Translations under genes and position numbers: made by a program | Shown: positions 1 through 5,797 of the stretch, one piece after another | How the letters are laid out: each line of letters opens with the position of its first letter | How positions within the stretch are numbered: position 1 is the first letter of the stretch | Source: DATFXF01 sp035258565 | GTDB lineage: Bacteria > Acidobacteriota > Terriglobia > Acidiferrales > UBA7541 | NCBI GenBank assembly: GCA_035258565.1 | Contig: DATFXF010000354.1 | Span: 1 to 10,046, forward strand | DNA length: 10,046 bases | Reading direction: 5' to 3' | The notes under the pieces: generated by a model | Told to the model about the DNA's origin: nothing | Databases searched by the model: none | Seen by the model: only the letters and a program-made list of their open reading frames with translations

Positions 1-1607
1 TGGAGTGTCACTGTCTTCGACCGGGCGAGTTACCGCGCCTCACCCGGCTCTACACCACCTACGTCGATGAGTTCGATCGGCTGGCCGAGTTCTACGTGCA
101 CCCGCCGACGCTGAACGGCATCCTTCGAGCGGCGACCGGCGTCCATCGGGACCCTCGCATCCTCGGTCAAGTCGTCGAAGTCTTGCGCGAGCAAAACGAG
201 CGCCTCGGATCCGACGGCGCGACCTCGGCCAGCCTCGACCGGCTCGCCGCGGGCGCGGTTGCCATCGTGACCGGACAGCAAGTGGGACTTTTCAGTGGGC
301 CAAGCTACAGCATCTATAAGGCGCTTTCGGCCATTCACATCGCGCAGGAATTGAGCAAAGCCGGCCCCGACGCCGTCCCTGTATTCTGGCTCGCCACCGA
401 AGATCACGATCTCGCCGAGATCAACCACTGTTATTGGATGGGCCGCCGCGGGCTCGAGCGGTTGGAAGTCGAGCCGCCGGACGCCGCAGGGCGCCGTGTA
501 GGCGAGGTGCGCTTGGGCGAGCCGGTGCGCGCGGCTGTGGCCGGAGCACGGGAACTGCTCGAAGGGCAATGGGCGGAAGAGGTCGGCAACCACCTGGCCG
601 AGTCGTACAGCCCGAAGGAAACATTTGGTTCCGCGTTCGGGCGGCTGATGGGGCGATTGTTTGCGAGGCAGGGCATCATTCTGCTGGACCCACTCGATCC
701 GCGGCTCCACCGGCTGATGGCGCCGGTCTATCAGCGAGCGGTGGAGCAGAATCGAGTGCTCATCGGCGAGCTCCTCGCGCGGAGCAAGAAACTAGAGAAA
801 GCCGGATACCACGCCCAGGTCCGGGTCACCGAGCGCAGCACGCTGCTTTTCTTGAGCTTGGATGGCCAACGCCTGCCGATTCGCCTGCGCGGCGAGAAGT
901 TCGTCGCCGGCGGCACAAGTTTCTCGCTTAACGAGCTGCGGGATACGATTGAGCGCGCGCCCGAGGCGTTCAGCGCGAACGTCCTGCTGCGGCCGGTCGT
1001 GCAAGACGCCCTGTTGCCCACGGCCGCTTACGTAGGGGGGCCGGCCGAGATCGCCTACTACGCGCAGGCGGAGGTAGCCTACCGCAGATTGCTGGGCACG
1101 ATGCCGGCCATCGTTCCGCGCACAAGCTTTACGCTGGTCGAGCCGCACGTAGCGCGGCTGCTGAAAAAATACGATCTGGGACTGCGCGATGTCCTGCGCG
1201 GCCGCCAGCACCTCCGCGGGAAAATGGAACGACAGTTCCTGGCGAAAGGGCTCGCGAAAGGTTTTGAAACGGGGGAAAAAACGATCCGCAAGCTGCTGGC
1301 GGGCATGCGCCGGCCGCTCGGCAAGCTGGATCCGACGCTTCTTGGTGCGCTCGAGACCGCCGAGCGCAAGATGCTCTATCAATTTCTCCGCCTGCGCCGC
1401 AAGGCGGGACGCGCGCAGAATCTCCGCACCGGCGTGCTCGATGCGCACGAACGCCAAGTGCTCGAAGCGCTCTATCCCCACCACGATTTGCAGGAGCGCA
1501 CGCACTGCTTCCTGCCGCTCCTTGCCCGGCACGGCCCGGAACTCCTGGCAGGGCTCCTCGAGCGTGCCGGGATCGGCGCCGTACAGCACCAAGTCCTGTT
1601 CTTGTGA
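1..1607 (+). CDS. bshC: Bacillithiol biosynthesis cysteine-adding enzyme BshC (start just outside window)
   Basis: BshC performs the last step of bacillithiol synthesis, adding cysteine to GlcN-malate in the cytoplasm. The open frame runs from the window edge to TGA 1605-1607. The first residues read ECHCLRPGELPRLTRLY, and bases 1-2 (TG) end the codon before them, so an NTG start one base before the window would give a protein of about 535 residues, close to the family length. The GTG at 96 is an internal valine, because family-like sequence continues upstream of it. Signature stretches, numbered from the inferred start, are TGQQVGLFSGPSYSIYKAL (about 91-109), PVFWLATEDHD (about 127-137) and LLRPVVQDALLPTAAYVGGP (about 329-348). 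A charged helical region typical of the BshC coiled coil follows, and the protein ends in VLFL. No bshA or bshB is visible here. The family call is secure; the exact start is inferred. Confidence 0.95.
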   Translation, partial: ECHCLRPGELPRLTRLYTTYVDEFDRLAEFYVHPPTLNGILRAATGVHRDPRILGQVVEVLREQNERLGSDGATSASLDRLAAGAVAIVTGQQVGLFSGPSYSIYKALSAIHIAQELSKAGPDAVPVFWLATEDHDLAEINHCYWMGRRGLERLEVEPPDAAGRRVGEVRLGEPVRAAVAGARELLEGQWAEEVGNHLAESYSPKETFGSAFGRLMGRLFARQGIILLDPLDPRLHRLMAPVYQRAVEQNRVLIGELLARSKKLEKAGYHAQVRVTERSTLLFLSLDGQRLPIRLRGEKFVAGGTSFSLNELRDTIERAPEAFSANVLLRPVVQDALLPTAAYVGGPAEIAYYAQAEVAYRRLLGTMPAIVPRTSFTLVEPHVARLLKKYDLGLRDVLRGRQHLRGKMERQFLAKGLAKGFETGEKTIRKLLAGMRRPLGKLDPTLLGALETAERKMLYQFLRLRRKAGRAQNLRTGVLDAHERQVLEALYPHHDLQERTHCFLPLLARHGPELLAGLLERAGIGAVQHQVLFL

Positions 1608-1651
1608 GGGCCGAACATCTGCGCTTCTCGCCTCGAGGGTTCGCCGGACGC

Positions 1652-1670
1652 TTCCGTGCTAGAATCGGAA
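1652..1670 (+). promoter_or_regulatory. Extended -10 promoter motif inside a perfect 5-bp dyad, upstream of lacD
   Basis: TGCTAGAAT at 1657-1665 fits an extended -10 element (TGN plus a hexamer with 5 of 6 matches to TATAAT). It is bracketed exactly by TTCCG (1652-1656) and CGGAA (1666-1670), a perfect inverted repeat that could act as an operator over the promoter core. No good -35 hexamer is visible, which is tolerable for extended -10 promoters. Transcription would start near 1672 and give a leader of about 18 bases to the lacD ATG. The promoter role is inferred, and the dyad may be chance. Confidence 0.45.
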
Positions 1671-1677
1671 CGAAGTC

Positions 1678-1682
1678 GGAGG
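1678..1682 (+). promoter_or_regulatory. Ribosome binding site deciding the lacD start
   Basis: GGAGG lies 7 bases before ATG 1690 and only 4 bases before the alternative GTG 1687. The spacing favours ATG 1690 as the start. Confidence 0.7.
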
Positions 1683-1689
1683 TTGGGTG

Positions 1690-2706
1690 ATGAAAATCAG
1701 TCCGGGGAAGCAAAAAGGCTTGCAGGCGGTTGCCGACCAGCGCGGCGTGATCGCCGCAGCGGCCATGGACCAGCGCGGTTCGCTCAGGAGCGCCATCGCC
1801 AAGGAGAAAGGGATCGACAAGAAGGCCGTTACGCCCGAGATGATGGCGGAGTTCAAGGAAGCAGTTGTGCGCATCCTGACGCCCCACGCCAGTGCCATCC
1901 TGCTCGACCCCGAGTATGGCCTCTCGGCCGCCAAGCAGCGCGCCAAGAACGCCGGTCTGCTCCTGGCCTACGAAAAGAGCGGCTACGACAATACGCGGCC
2001 GGGCCGCCTGCCCGACCTGCTCGACAACTATTCCGTCCGTCGGCTGGTCGAAGCGGGCGCCGACTGTATCAAGATCCTGCTCTACTACACTCCGTTCGAT
2101 CCGCCCGAAATCAACGATGTCAAACATGCCTGGGTTGAGCGCATCGGCGCGGAATGTGCCGCTGCCGACGTGCCCTTCTTCCTCGAGTTCGTGGGCTACG
2201 AGGAGGGAGTGGACGAGAAGGGCATCGAGTTCGCGCGCAGGAAGCCGGAGTGCGTGATGAAAAGCATGGAGGAGTTTTCCAAACCGTCCTACGGTGTGGA
2301 CGTGATGAAGGTCGAAGTGCCGGTGAATATGGCCTATGTGAAAGGCGCTCGCTCGTCGAAAGGCGAGTCGGTCTATACGCGCGAAGAGGCCAAGGAGTAT
2401 TTCCGCAAGGCCGCGGCCGGGGCTCGGAAGCCTTTCATCTATCTGTCGGCCGGCGTGAGCAACGAGACGTTCGCCGAAACGCTGGAGCTCGCCGCGGAGT
2501 CCGGCGTGAATTTCTCCGGGGTGCTGTGCGGCCGCGCCACCTGGAAAGACGCTATCCCAGTCTATGGCAAGCAGGGCATCAAAGCGCTCGAAGACTGGCT
2601 CGGCGACCAGGGGGTCGAGAACATCAACAACGTGAATGGGCGGTTGAAGGTCGCGAAGCCCTGGTACGCCTTTTACGGCGTGGTTTCAGCCACAGCGCTG
2701 AGCTAG
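1690..2706 (+). CDS. lacD: Tagatose-1,6-bisphosphate aldolase (LacD family, class I)
   Basis: This is a 338-residue cytoplasmic TIM-barrel aldolase. It cleaves tagatose 1,6-bisphosphate, and in known LacD proteins also fructose 1,6-bisphosphate and related isomers, to dihydroxyacetone phosphate and glyceraldehyde 3-phosphate through a lysine Schiff base. Diagnostic segments are AAAMDQRGSLR (23-33), ILLDPEYG (70-77), CIKILLYYTPFD (126-137), FFLEFVGYE (163-171), DVMKVEVPVNMAYV (204-217), YLSAGVSNETFAETL (251-265) and GVLCGRATW (277-285). K207 in MKVEVPVN is the expected Schiff-base lysine, and E166 is the nearby acid seen in the family. The ATG is chosen from the GGAGG spacing. No lacA, lacB, lacC or lactose PTS genes are adjacent, so a lactose/tagatose-6-phosphate role is not supported here. 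A general glycolytic or gluconeogenic aldolase role is a reasonable inference. The C-terminal tail after residue 330 looks lineage-specific. Confidence 0.93.
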   Translation: MKISPGKQKGLQAVADQRGVIAAAAMDQRGSLRSAIAKEKGIDKKAVTPEMMAEFKEAVVRILTPHASAILLDPEYGLSAAKQRAKNAGLLLAYEKSGYDNTRPGRLPDLLDNYSVRRLVEAGADCIKILLYYTPFDPPEINDVKHAWVERIGAECAAADVPFFLEFVGYEEGVDEKGIEFARRKPECVMKSMEEFSKPSYGVDVMKVEVPVNMAYVKGARSSKGESVYTREEAKEYFRKAAAGARKPFIYLSAGVSNETFAETLELAAESGVNFSGVLCGRATWKDAIPVYGKQGIKALEDWLGDQGVENINNVNGRLKVAKPWYAFYGVVSATALS

Positions 2707-2720
2707 GGCCCGGGTAGTTC

Positions 2721-2736
2721 GGTTGCTCCGACAACC
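2721..2736 (+). other. Small inverted repeat between lacD and yjbQ
   Basis: GGTTG (2721-2725) and CAACC (2732-2736) could form a 5-bp stem with a 6-base loop, starting 14 bases after the lacD stop. No T-run follows, so it is not a convincing intrinsic terminator. It could be chance. Confidence 0.25.
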
Positions 2737-2764
2737 TCTCGAGCGAAAGAGATCACAAGCGGCG

Positions 2765-3214
2765 ATGGCGCCCCATCCCCCGTCCCCAAAGCAAGCAGCC
2801 CATGCCTTCGATCGCGTGCTGGTGGTGAAGACCGCGCGGCGCACCGAGCTCGTTGACATCACCCCGGATGTTACCAAGATCGTCAACGAATCCGGCGTGC
2901 AGCATGGCGTCTGCCGGCTCTACGTGCCGCATACGACCGCCGGCATCACCATCAACGAGAGCGACGACCCGGCTGTGGCCCGCGACATCGAAGCCACCCT
3001 CGAGCGGCTAGTGCCCAAGTCCGGGCCCTACCAGCACCTGGAGGGCAACGCGGATGCGCACATCAAGTCCACACTCACCGGCGTCTCCGAGACCATTCCC
3101 ATCGCGGAGGGAAGGCTGGCCCTTGGCCGCTGGCAGGGAGTTTATTTTTGCGAATTCGATGGCCCGCGCAGCAGGCAGGTCCGCGTGCAGATCGTCCCCG
3201 ACGCTGGCGAATAG
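2765..3214 (+). CDS. yjbQ: YjbQ/UPF0047 family protein
   Basis: This is a 149-residue cytoplasmic protein of the widespread YjbQ family, whose members are small and oligomeric. Weak thiamin phosphate synthase activity has been reported for the E. coli member, but the physiological role remains unsettled. Conserved blocks are VPHTTAGITINESDDP (54-69), HLEGNADAHIKSTLTG (91-106) and ALGRWQGVYFCEFDGPR (119-135). The histidine, aspartate and asparagine residues of the putative metal or ligand pocket are visible in the first two blocks. ATG 2765 is preferred over an in-frame TTG at 2723, because the extra 14 residues are not family-like and the usual family length is about 130-140. The Shine-Dalgarno is poor (GAGA-like, rather far upstream). 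The first roughly 15 residues (MAPHPPSPKQ onward) look like a disordered extension. It sits between lacD and hemW and may share their transcript. Confidence 0.93.
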   Translation: MAPHPPSPKQAAHAFDRVLVVKTARRTELVDITPDVTKIVNESGVQHGVCRLYVPHTTAGITINESDDPAVARDIEATLERLVPKSGPYQHLEGNADAHIKSTLTGVSETIPIAEGRLALGRWQGVYFCEFDGPRSRQVRVQIVPDAGE

Positions 3215-3240
3215 ACTCCGCGTTCTCCGTGCCCCTGCGG

Positions 3241-3246
3241 TATCAT
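3241..3246 (+). promoter_or_regulatory. Possible -10 element close to the hemW start
   Basis: TATCAT matches TATAAT at 5 of 6 positions but has no TG extension and no -35 hexamer at normal spacing. If used, transcription would begin about 5 bases before ATG 3258, giving a nearly leaderless mRNA. That would fit the absence of a Shine-Dalgarno before hemW. This is speculative. Confidence 0.25.
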
Positions 3247-3257
3247 CTCGAGTGCTG

Positions 3258-4424
3258 ATGAACCTCGGAATTTACATCCAAGTTCCGTTTTGTCAGAGGA
3301 AGTGCACCTACTGCAATTTCTCCACGGGCGTATTCGAGCGGAGTCTCTACGCGCCTTACGTCCAGGCCGTGTGTCGAGAACTCTCGGAGCATGAAACACT
3401 CTACCGGCGAGCGGGGCTGGAGTTGCCGGGCACCCCCAACCGCGCTGGGGTGGATACGGTTTACCTTGGCGGGGGGACACCGAGCCTGCTGGATGCCGCA
3501 GCGCTTTGCCGCATCGTGGATACCGTGCGCCAAGGCTTTCCTTGCCAGCTCGTCGAGGTAACGCTCGAAGCCGACCCCGAAACCGTAACTCGAGAGAAGG
3601 TCGCCGGGTGGCGTTCGGCAGGAATCAATCGCATTAGCCTGGGCGCCCAGTCATTCGACGACAGGGAGCTTGCCGCCGCCGGGCGCATCCACCGCCAGCA
3701 AGATATCTTGGAAGCCCTGCGCCATCTGCGTGCCGCAGGCTTCCACAATGTCAGTCTTGACTTGATCGCTGGCCTTGCGCACCAGACACGAGCGACCTGG
3801 AAAGAATCGCTGGCCCGGCTTGTGGACTTACGGCCCGAGCATGCCTCGATCTATCTGCTCGAGATCGACGAAGGGAGCCGCCTTGGAAGGGAGGCGCTCG
3901 CGGGCGGCCTGCGCTACGGCGCCGGTGCGCTGCCCAACGATGACGCGCAGGCAGCGTTCTACGAACACGCCCAAGAGCGTCTGGCGCAGGCGGGCTACGA
4001 GCATTACGAAATCTCGAACTGGGCTCTGCCGGGCTTGCGGTCGCGGCACAATTCGAAGTACTGGCGCCGCGAGCCGTACCTTGGTTTTGGTGCCGGCGCG
4101 CACTCGTTCAATGGCCGGAAGCGCTGGGCCAACGTGCGCGACCCGACCCTCTACATCGCCGCAATTGCGAAGGGTACATTTCCCGGCGAGCAGGTCCTGG
4201 CGGTCACGCCCGAGCAGGCGCTCGAGGAGGAGCTCTTTCTCGGATTGCGACAGCTGGAGGGAATCGAGCTTGCCCGCATCGAGAAGAAGTACCATGCCAG
4301 CCTCTACCGGCGTGTGGAGGGATTGCGCGAGAGCGGCCTGGTGGAGTTCGACGGCCAACGACTCCGCCTGATGCCCTCTCGGCTGACGGTGGCCAATGAA
4401 GCTTTCATCCGATTGCTCGACTAA
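3258..4424 (+). CDS. hemW: Radical SAM heme chaperone HemW
   Basis: This 388-residue protein belongs to the HemN-like radical SAM family. HemW binds heme and an iron-sulfur cluster and hands heme to client proteins such as respiratory enzymes. It is often misannotated as oxygen-independent coproporphyrinogen oxidase. The cluster motif CQRKCTYC supplies C12, C16 and C19 (C-x3-C-x2-C), unlike the HemN pattern with an extra downstream cysteine. Other hallmarks are VYLGGGTPSLL (68-78), LEADPET (103-109), GINRISLGAQSFDD (122-135), SLDLIAGLAHQT (166-177, where many relatives read GLPGQT), HYEISNWALPG (249-259), SRHNSKYW (262-269) and YLGFGAGAHSF (274-284). The C-terminal HemW domain (about 310-388) is complete. 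ATG 3258 is chosen because MNLGIYIQVPFC matches family N-termini; a longer in-frame extension reaching into yjbQ is not family-like. The threonine aldolase gene follows after 11 bases. Confidence 0.94.
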   Translation: MNLGIYIQVPFCQRKCTYCNFSTGVFERSLYAPYVQAVCRELSEHETLYRRAGLELPGTPNRAGVDTVYLGGGTPSLLDAAALCRIVDTVRQGFPCQLVEVTLEADPETVTREKVAGWRSAGINRISLGAQSFDDRELAAAGRIHRQQDILEALRHLRAAGFHNVSLDLIAGLAHQTRATWKESLARLVDLRPEHASIYLLEIDEGSRLGREALAGGLRYGAGALPNDDAQAAFYEHAQERLAQAGYEHYEISNWALPGLRSRHNSKYWRREPYLGFGAGAHSFNGRKRWANVRDPTLYIAAIAKGTFPGEQVLAVTPEQALEEELFLGLRQLEGIELARIEKKYHASLYRRVEGLRESGLVEFDGQRLRLMPSRLTVANEAFIRLLD

Positions 4425-4429
4425 AGGAG
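4423..4429 (+). promoter_or_regulatory. Shine-Dalgarno overlapping the hemW stop codon
   Basis: AAAGGAG begins inside the TAA stop of hemW (4422-4424) and lies 6 bases before ATG 4436. This supports that start and suggests translation of the two genes is coupled. Confidence 0.75.
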
Positions 4430-4435
4430 CGCATC

Positions 4436-5527
4436 ATGCCGGGAGTTTCTGCGGCGAAAACAGCCGGTGATCGAGAGGTAGGAGCCAGTACGGGAACGGT
4501 TGTGGATCTGCGCAGCGACACGGTCACCAAGCCCACGGCGGAGATGCGCCGCGCCATGGCCGAGGCCGAGGTAGGCGACGACGTTTATGGCGAGGATCCC
4601 ACGGTCAACAGGCTGCAGGCGCGGGTGGCGGAGATTTTCGGCCGCGAAGCTGCCCTCTTTGTGCCCACCGGCTCGATGGGCAACCTGATCGCTATTAAAG
4701 TGTGGACGCACCACGGGCAGGAGGTGATCTGCGAGGAGCGCGGGCACGTCAATCAGTATGAGATGGCCTCGATGTCCGCTCTCGCCGGCTGCATGCCACG
4801 AACCGCCCGGGCGTCAGATGGAATCCTGACCTGGGATCTGGTGGAGGCGTTGATTCGCCCGAAGGTGTACTACCGCGCGCAGACCGGACTCATCTCACTC
4901 GAAAACTCGCACAACATGGCCGGCGGCACGGTCTATCCTCCCGCGGTTGCCGATCAGATCTGTGACCGTGCGCACGAGGCGGGTCTGCCGGTCCATCTCG
5001 ATGGGGCGCGAATCTTCAATGCAGCGGTCGCGCTGGGGCGCAGCGTGGCGGAGCTGACGCACAAGTTCGATTCGGTGATGTTCTGCCTTTCGAAAGGCCT
5101 GGGTGCGCCGGTGGGCTCCATGCTGGTGGGCTCGCATGCTTTTGTCGAGAAGGCGCACGTTTACCGGAAGCTATTCGGCGGTGGGATGCGTCAAGTGGGC
5201 GTGCTCGCAGCGGCCGGGCTCGTCGCGCTCGACGAGTCGCCAGCGAAGCTCGCGCGCGATCATGAGAACGCGAGGTTCCTCGCTGAAGGACTAGCCAAGG
5301 TCTCGGGCATCCGCATCGACCCAAAGAAGGTGCAGACCAACATCGTTATCTTCGACGTCAGCGGCACGGGCCGCACGGCGGCGGAGCTCTGCGCCGAGCT
5401 CGCCAAGCGGAAAGTGTTGGCGGGGCCCACCGACAAATTCGCCATCCGCATGGTGACGCACTTCGATGTAGACCGTGAGGGCATTCGCCATGCGCTCGAT
5501 GCGCTCGACGAACTCACAAGGAAGTAG
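4436..5527 (+). CDS. ltaE: Low-specificity L-threonine aldolase (GntG/LtaE-like, PLP-dependent)
   Basis: This 363-residue fold-type I PLP enzyme is predicted to split threonine or allo-threonine into glycine and acetaldehyde in the cytoplasm. Related beta-hydroxy amino acids may also be substrates. Visible motifs are VDLRSDTVTKPT (23-34), GDDVYGEDPTVNRL (47-60), FVPTGSMGNL (75-84), HVNQYE (104-109, with H104 expected to stack on PLP), LENSHNMAGGTVYP (155-168), HLDGARIFNA (187-196, with D189 contacting the pyridine nitrogen and R192 the substrate carboxylate) and FCLSKGLGAPVGS (216-228, with K220 the Schiff-base lysine). The first 22 residues form an extension ahead of the usual family start. 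GTG 4502 would remove it, but the strong AAAGGAG before ATG 4436 favours the longer form. Stereospecificity (L, allo-L or broad) cannot be read from sequence. The overlap of its Shine-Dalgarno with the hemW stop suggests co-expression, although no shared pathway is obvious. Confidence 0.92.
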   Translation: MPGVSAAKTAGDREVGASTGTVVDLRSDTVTKPTAEMRRAMAEAEVGDDVYGEDPTVNRLQARVAEIFGREAALFVPTGSMGNLIAIKVWTHHGQEVICEERGHVNQYEMASMSALAGCMPRTARASDGILTWDLVEALIRPKVYYRAQTGLISLENSHNMAGGTVYPPAVADQICDRAHEAGLPVHLDGARIFNAAVALGRSVAELTHKFDSVMFCLSKGLGAPVGSMLVGSHAFVEKAHVYRKLFGGGMRQVGVLAAAGLVALDESPAKLARDHENARFLAEGLAKVSGIRIDPKKVQTNIVIFDVSGTGRTAAELCAELAKRKVLAGPTDKFAIRMVTHFDVDREGIRHALDALDELTRK

Positions 5528-5721
5528 AGGTAATTGCCAAACTGGCTACTGGGCGCGGATCTGGGTGCGCAATTGCCCCAGCAGCTGACGCCGTCCTCGT
5601 GGCCTGCTTCATGGTCGTCTTGCGGAGGTTTCGAATGGGTTCTAGAGGGGTTTGTCGTCCCCGATGATTCCCCCCCGCGGCTCACCGAACCGAAGGTCTT
5701 CGAGGAATTCCGAGCGCGAGC

Positions 5722-5736
5722 CACCGGCTGCCGGTG
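5722..5736 (+). other. Perfect 6-bp stem-loop in the leader of the M2 peptidase gene
   Basis: CACCGG-CTG-CCGGTG is a perfect inverted repeat with 6-bp arms and a 3-base loop. No T-run follows, so it is unlikely to be an intrinsic terminator. A role in RNA structure or as a protein-binding dyad is possible. Chance is not excluded in GC-rich DNA. Confidence 0.35.
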
Positions 5737-5743
5737 AGCATAC

Positions 5744-5776
5744 GGCTCGGCCGGCGATGGCCCCGAGGGGCGAGCC
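5744..5776 (+). other. Second inverted repeat just upstream of the M2 peptidase ribosome binding site
   Basis: GGCTCG (5744-5749) pairs with CGAGCC (5771-5776), and within the loop CCC (5761-5763) can pair with GGG (5768-5770). An alternative pairing is CTCGG (5746-5750) with CCGAG (5763-5767). The element ends 10 bases before the GGAGG ribosome binding site, so it could influence translation. The fold is predicted by eye only. Confidence 0.3.
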
Positions 5777-5786
5777 AGGGAGGTTC

Positions 5787-5791
5787 GGAGG
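5787..5791 (+). promoter_or_regulatory. Ribosome binding site of the M2 peptidase gene
   Basis: GGAGG lies 6 bases before ATG 5798. A second purine-rich copy sits slightly upstream (GGGAGG, ending at 5782). Together with the signal peptide that follows, this fixes the start. Confidence 0.7.
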
Positions 5792-5797
5792 CTTTCG

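Larger units (their letters stand above)
5528..5797 (+). other. Intergenic leader region before the M2 peptidase gene
   Basis: This 270-base gap is the largest in the window. I see no convincing gene in it: a 67-codon TTG-initiated frame at 5534-5737 has no recognisable motif and low-complexity composition. I see no clear promoter hexamers. Its 3' third carries two neighbouring GC-rich inverted repeats (5722-5736 and 5744-5776), followed by the ribosome binding site of the peptidase gene. It probably contains the peptidase promoter and a structured 5' leader. Confidence 0.5.

Noticed and set aside
792..1592. Long antisense open frame under bshC (and similar ones under other genes)
   Set aside because: Such frames are expected opposite GC-rich coding DNA with strong third-position bias. 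The translation has no recognisable motif and the + strand gene is certain.
3054..3257. N-terminal extension of hemW overlapping yjbQ
   Set aside because: The extension is yjbQ read out of frame, and HemW homology begins at ATG 3258.
3251..3260. Identical AGTGCTGATG at the hemW and meaB (8971-8980) starts
   Set aside because: Ten shared bases that include the start codon, with different flanks and different Shine-Dalgarno arrangements, are best explained by chance.
3258..4424. Oxygen-independent coproporphyrinogen III oxidase (HemN) instead of HemW
   Set aside because: The motif is C-x3-C-x2-C followed by NFST, without the extra HemN cysteine; the protein is shorter than HemN and carries the HemW-type NSKYW and C-terminal blocks.
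5534..5737. Possible 67-residue protein in the gap before the M2 peptidase
   Set aside because: It needs a TTG start only 3 bases after AGAGG, shows no family motif, and its composition looks like untranslated GC-rich DNA. A real small protein is not excluded.
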